Part shown: positions 60,744 to 64,000 of the stretch, piece by piece
How the letters are laid out: each line of letters starts with the position of its first letter
Position numbering within the stretch: position 1 is the first letter of the stretch
Origin: Trichomonas vaginalis G3
Taxonomy: Eukaryota > Parabasalia > Trichomonadida > Trichomonadidae
DNA: 64,000 nt
Direction of reading: 5' to 3'
Assembly: GCF_026262505.1 (NCBI RefSeq)
Contig: NC_067203.1
Span: forward strand, 8,184,001 to 8,248,000
Translations under genes and position numbers: made by a program
Notes under the pieces: generated by a model
What the model saw: the letters and a program-made list of their open reading frames with translations, nothing else
Database searches by the model: none
Told to the model about the DNA's origin: nothing

Positions 60744-61492
60744 TTATAAAGCTTCATTTACAGGTATTTCGTCGTCAGTAAATGAATCCTCATTATCGTT
60801 TAGTTCAACCTGTTTATATAATCCTTTCATTTCTTCTTTCAAAACATAACACCACGTCTGTTTACCGTCTATTCTTCTTCGTTTCTTATCACATTTATCC
60901 TTAATGCTCATTTGAAAATTCTTGTCTTTCATGTCTGATGGTTTGCAGAATAGAGCATTTTTACACGTCATACCTGCACACAATTCATCATAATGTGTAT
61001 TTATCCATTCATCTAAAGGATTTGTTGATAATTCCATTAAATCTTGTTTGGCTTCAGTCATTGGTATAATTCGTACATTAAATGATGAAAGGTCGTAATT
61101 GATAAAATATGTTAGTAAATTATCATAAAATTCCTTTGTGCATGAATCCATTAAATTCTTGAAGTAATCAAATTGACCCTTAAATTTACCATTAACCCTT
61201 AAAACTACATATCTTCTGTCTCCAACTTCAATTTTGACAGGGTAAACGTTATTAGTTACGAAAATGAAATTGGCAACATTTTGAGCAGTTCTTCTGGGTT
61301 GATTCTTTTCATTAATTCTAATCTCATTATCCGTTATAATTGATTTCAAAGCGTTGAAGTTTGCGAGTCTGTCTTCACCAACATTCTTTCGTTGAGGGTT
61401 TTAGTTTCTGCCACAACTAATTCCTCAACTAATGAATCAATAACTTGTTCATCAGAAACGATAAAGTTGCTGTTGTTGTTTGTTGCTGTCAT
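60744..61492 (-). pseudogene. Maverick SF3 helicase/primase-type region, broken
   Basis: Starts at an ATG at 61492 after TTTTTATTCCTATATAA. The segment LKSIITDNEIRINEKNQPRR followed by NVANFIFVTNNVYPVKIEVG and DRRYVVLRV is the C-terminal core (motif C/sensor region and 'N..P..v..gDRR') of superfamily 3 helicases of the D5/DUF5906 type, found in virophages, large DNA viruses and some Polinton-related elements. It would unwind element DNA in replication. The C-terminal part is cysteine-containing and acidic at the end. The copy is broken and shorter than the family. Confidence 0.65.
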
Positions 61493-61542
61493 TTATATAG
61501 GAATAAAAAAATAAAAATAATTTTAAAACTAACTTTATTTTT

Positions 61543-61890
61543 GTAAGACATGAATTTTCACCCCTGTTGTCAAAATGTCATGTTGTCACACTTTTTCAGA
61601 GAAGTTAATTGACCTAGGCACACATGGGCACATAGGCACACTTCAGTTCTTCAAAAACGTAAGACATGAATTTTCACCCCTGTTGTCAAAATGTCATGTT
61701 GTCACACTTTTTCAGAGAAGTTAATTGACCTAGGCACACATGGGCACATAGGCACACTTCAGTTCTTCAAAAACGTAAGACATGAATTTTCACCCCTGTT
61801 GTCAAAATGTCATGTTGTCACACTTTTTCAGAGAAGTTAATTGACCTAGGCACACATGGGCACATAGGCACACTTCAGTTCTTCAAAAAC
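61543..61890 (+). repeat. Three tandem copies of a 116-bp repeat
   Basis: Units start at 61543, 61659 and 61775 (GTAAGACATGAATTTTCACC) with a period of 116 bp, and are identical or nearly so. Each includes CCTAGGCACACATGGGCACA and TGACAACA-type words (TGTTGTCAAAATGTCATGTT). They separate two divergently read genes (61492 on minus, 61930 on plus) and have a single inverted partner at 60626-60711. Confidence 0.9.
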
Positions 61891-61929
61891 TTTAGAACGA
61901 CATAATTTAAATTTTTATTTTTATCATAA

Positions 61930-62094
61930 ATGAATACCCCACAAGCTCAAAATTTACCACGAATCATAACAAGGGAGGAAATGATAAAAATGATGCGAGA
62001 ACATGTTAAAAATAACAAACCACTAAAACTGAGAAAATGTGGTTATGCAGTAATGATGGAAAGAGAGATGTTGTCAAAGAGGAATAAAAATTAA
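61930..62094 (+). CDS. Maverick small protein, 54 residues
   Basis: ATG at 61930 right after TTTTTATTTTTATCATAA, the Maverick start motif. It encodes MNTPQAQNLPRIITREEMIK and a basic C-terminus (LKLRKCGYAVMMEREMLSKR), stopping at 62094. The end overlaps by four bases the end of the convergent 62091-62354 gene, as seen for other convergent pairs in this element. Basic and possibly DNA-binding; no family recognised. Confidence 0.5.
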   Translation: MNTPQAQNLPRIITREEMIKMMREHVKNNKPLKLRKCGYAVMMEREMLSKRNKN

Positions 62095-62354
62095 ATTTGG
62101 ATAGAGTTTAAAAATTCATCTTTATTAAATTCATCTCTTCCAATCAATTTATTTATTCTATTAAATTCTTTTATTTTTGCTTCACTCAGTTTAAGGATTG
62201 AACGATAAGTTTCTAATTTTTCGATTATTTCTTCATCATTTTCAACCTCACCACATTGCGGCTTCTTTTTGTAATAGCATATTTTTGATTTAATTCTGTT
62301 TAGTTTCTTTTTATATTCATCGTCTGGACTCTTGACTGTTTTGTTGTCACTCAT
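62091..62354 (-). CDS. Maverick hypothetical protein, 87 residues
   Basis: 87 residues, MSDNKTVKSPDDEYKKKLNR at the N-terminus, with charged helical segments (EEIIEKLETYRSILKLSEAK) likely to form a short coiled coil. The start follows TTTTTTTATTTCGTAAGAA, the motif also found before 51432. It lies 20 bases from the end of the integrase region on the same strand. Function unknown. Confidence 0.5.
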   Translation of the reverse strand: MSDNKTVKSPDDEYKKKLNRIKSKICYYKKKPQCGEVENDEEIIEKLETYRSILKLSEAKIKEFNRINKLIGRDEFNKDEFLNSIQI

Positions 62355-62374
62355 TTCTTACGAAATAAAAAAAA

Positions 62375-63854
62375 TTAAATATTATTTAAATATAATGGAG
62401 TAATAAAATAAATCGGAATTTCTATTAATTTATTGTTAACCTCAACTAATGCATTGCCGTTAATATATCTAACAAATTCAGCTATTGTGTCAAATCTTCG
62501 TCTTCTTTTTGTCATTGATTTATCAGTTTTTCCATAATCGAGATGAATCAAAACTTTATCCCCTTGTTTAAAATTCATGAGCCCCGAATTAATTTGTTCA
62601 CGTTTAACATCATTTAACCTTTCCATTTGCTTTCTAATATATTCCCATTCTTTTGAAATATCATTTTTCATTTCCACTGGTTTCATGTTAATAGTTCTAT
62701 GCCATGTATTATTGTAATAATATACTAACTGTTGTATGATGGAGTCATGATTTCCATCCCAGTATATCTGACCGTTAACCCCTAACGCATCTCTAAGAGT
62801 TCTCATTACCGCATCAACTATTTTATTATGAAACGTATATGGAGAGGATGAAAAGTAAAAATTAATTTGTGGGAAATAATGAATCATAGTTGCCTGAAAT
62901 CCTTTATCACCATCACCCCTGATATTATCTACTCTTTCATGATCTAGTAAGTATTGTATAGCTCTTCTTGTTTCCTGTTCTGTTTTCCCTTTCACCGGAA
63001 TGCAATATAAATATCTAGTGTTAATGTTAATGGCGAATAAATAAGTAACGTTTCCTTTTGAATATTCCAATGATCGATTTCGTATGAATAAGGTGAAGGT
63101 GCAAATGATGGCGACTAAATTTTTCTTTAACGGTTGAATTTTTGGGTCAATTGGTTTATTTAATATCTTGAAATCCTTTTTAAAATCTTTTTGCTTCTTT
63201 AATGTTTGAAATGGATATAATAAAGTGAATGATGAAGGATTAACTGAAGGAGGTTTTGGTGTTGCAAGTGGTTTAATTTTATCTGCTTTGATTTTGGATT
63301 TCATTCCCCTTCATTAATTCTGGATGTATTCTATTCATTTGTTTTAAATATGCTGTATATAAAGGTTTGATATACTTTCCCGCTTCGAGTTTATGTTGAA
63401 GGATGAATTCCAAAAGTTGATCTTCATTTAAAAGTCGGGTTGAATATGTTTTAACTAATGAATCATAAATTAAAGCTTGTGCTTCATTTATGAGCTGCTG
63501 AACGTCCAAACTTTTCTCTTTTGGCTTTTGCGGCTCAGGATTATATAATTTATATAATTCATCAATATCTTTTTCAGTTAATACTTTATTTTTGAAATCT
63601 TTCAACTGTTTAAGTTGTGATTTACTTTTTCCCTTTGAATATTTTCCTTCTTTAATGTTCTCTCTTAAACGTTTAATTATTTTATCATGATATTTCAAAA
63701 TTTCGTTTTTATAATACCGATAGTATTCATCCATATCATCACCCGTTATATTTTCATCATGTTTTTGAAGATATGCTTTTAAATCATAATAAGTAAGAAA
63801 ATTTTGATTAAATACTAAATCATCAATTAAATTTTTTAAATCTGCGCTATTCAT
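62375..63854 (-). pseudogene. Maverick retroviral-type integrase region, broken
   Basis: About 490 codons from an ATG at 63854 after ATTTTTATATAA. The N-terminal part is helical and charged. The rve-type catalytic core is recognisable around NVTYLFAININTRYLYCIPV, VDNIRGDGDKGFQATMIHYF and NKIVDAVMRTLRDAL, followed by YYNNTWHRTINMKPVEM and a C-terminal chromodomain-like beta segment (FKQGDKVLIHLDYGKTDKSM; FVRYINGNALVEVNN). In Polintons this enzyme inserts the element and makes 6-bp target duplications. The copy is broken. Confidence 0.8.
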
Positions 63855-63918
63855 TTATATAAAAATAAAATCAATGTTTTATGGGTGCCCACCTCTTTGT
63901 CTCTTCTGTGGCATTTCA

Positions 63919-64000
63919 TTAAATAAATGGCATACAACATCCATTTTCACAACATACAGCTTTAGTGTGTGCCCCTGTTAATGCAGTCTTACCGATTGTT
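63919..64000 (-). CDS. End of a further Maverick gene, partial
   Basis: The last 27 codons of a minus-strand frame that enters from beyond 64000: TIGKTALTGAHTKAVCCENG, then CCMPFI and stop. Two cysteine pairs near the end could bind metal. Nothing more can be said from this fragment; 65 bases separate it from the integrase gene start, with no other feature in that gap. Confidence 0.35.
   Translation of the reverse strand, partial: TIGKTALTGAHTKAVCCENGCCMPFI

Larger units (their letters stand above)
49880..64000 (+). mobile_element. Maverick/Polinton element, partial (right copy), broken
   Basis: The second Maverick/Polinton, inverted relative to the left one. Its terminus AGTAGTAG is at 49880 and it runs beyond 64000. 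Visible parts: subterminal repeats, small genes, amphipathic peptides, major capsid protein, packaging ATPase, several unknown genes, a fibre protein, a helicase-like region, a tandem repeat cluster, an integrase and the end of a further gene. It shares gene order and near-identity with the left copy over 1-7405, and holds about 1 kb of extra repeat DNA at 50390-51430. It is young but broken, with roughly eight to ten breaks in the visible 14 kb. Polymerase B and the protease would be expected beyond 64000. Confidence 0.92.

Noticed and set aside
61543-61890. CRISPR or coding repeat
   Set aside because: Perfect 116-bp tandem repeats without spacers; the period is not a multiple of three and the frames are short.

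Overview
The window looks like a trichomonad parabasalid genome, most like Trichomonas vaginalis. The DNA is AT-rich, genes are large and intronless with very short spacers, and the HSP70 gene has an initiator (TCATTTTT) 11 bases before its ATG. There is an axonemal dynein heavy chain, and two Maverick/Polinton elements of the kind that fill trichomonad genomes. No tool was run; family calls rest on motifs read by eye.

Layout. 1-7543 is the inner end of a Maverick/Polinton that runs off the left edge. 7544-49879 is host DNA. 49880-64000 is a second, very similar Maverick in the opposite orientation that runs off the right edge. The same terminus (AGTAGTAG...) of both elements faces the host block. 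By eye the copies are almost identical over long coding stretches, so they are young, yet both are broken in several places. Their order from the shared end is: two small unknown genes, two short amphipathic-peptide genes, double jelly-roll major capsid protein, packaging ATPase, several unknown virion-type genes, a divergent pair of small genes, and a gene for a phage-like tail fibre. The right copy continues into a helicase-like region, a tandem-repeat cluster and a retroviral-type integrase. DNA polymerase B and the protease are not in view.

Host block. In order: a dynamin-related GTPase (-); a 2.6-kb fold-back repeat element with an assembly gap; a 2553-residue disordered, repeat-rich protein (+); a discoidin-domain protein (-) and an unknown protein (+) that diverge from a 24-bp spacer; a 1.2-kb near-perfect palindrome; a BTB/BACK-ankyrin protein with a frameshift (+); cytosolic HSP70 (+) facing DNA ligase I (-); a single-headed inner-arm type dynein heavy chain (-); a coiled-coil/ankyrin protein (-); a degenerate tRNA-Lys(CUU); and a membrane-anchored subtilisin-like protease (-).

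The host genes do not form one pathway. The points of most interest are in the mobile and repeat DNA: a bacteriophage-style fibre with a beta-propeller inside a Polinton, a start-site motif repeated before most Maverick genes, a repeat cluster with an inverted partner in the right copy, and two large fold-back structures in the host block.
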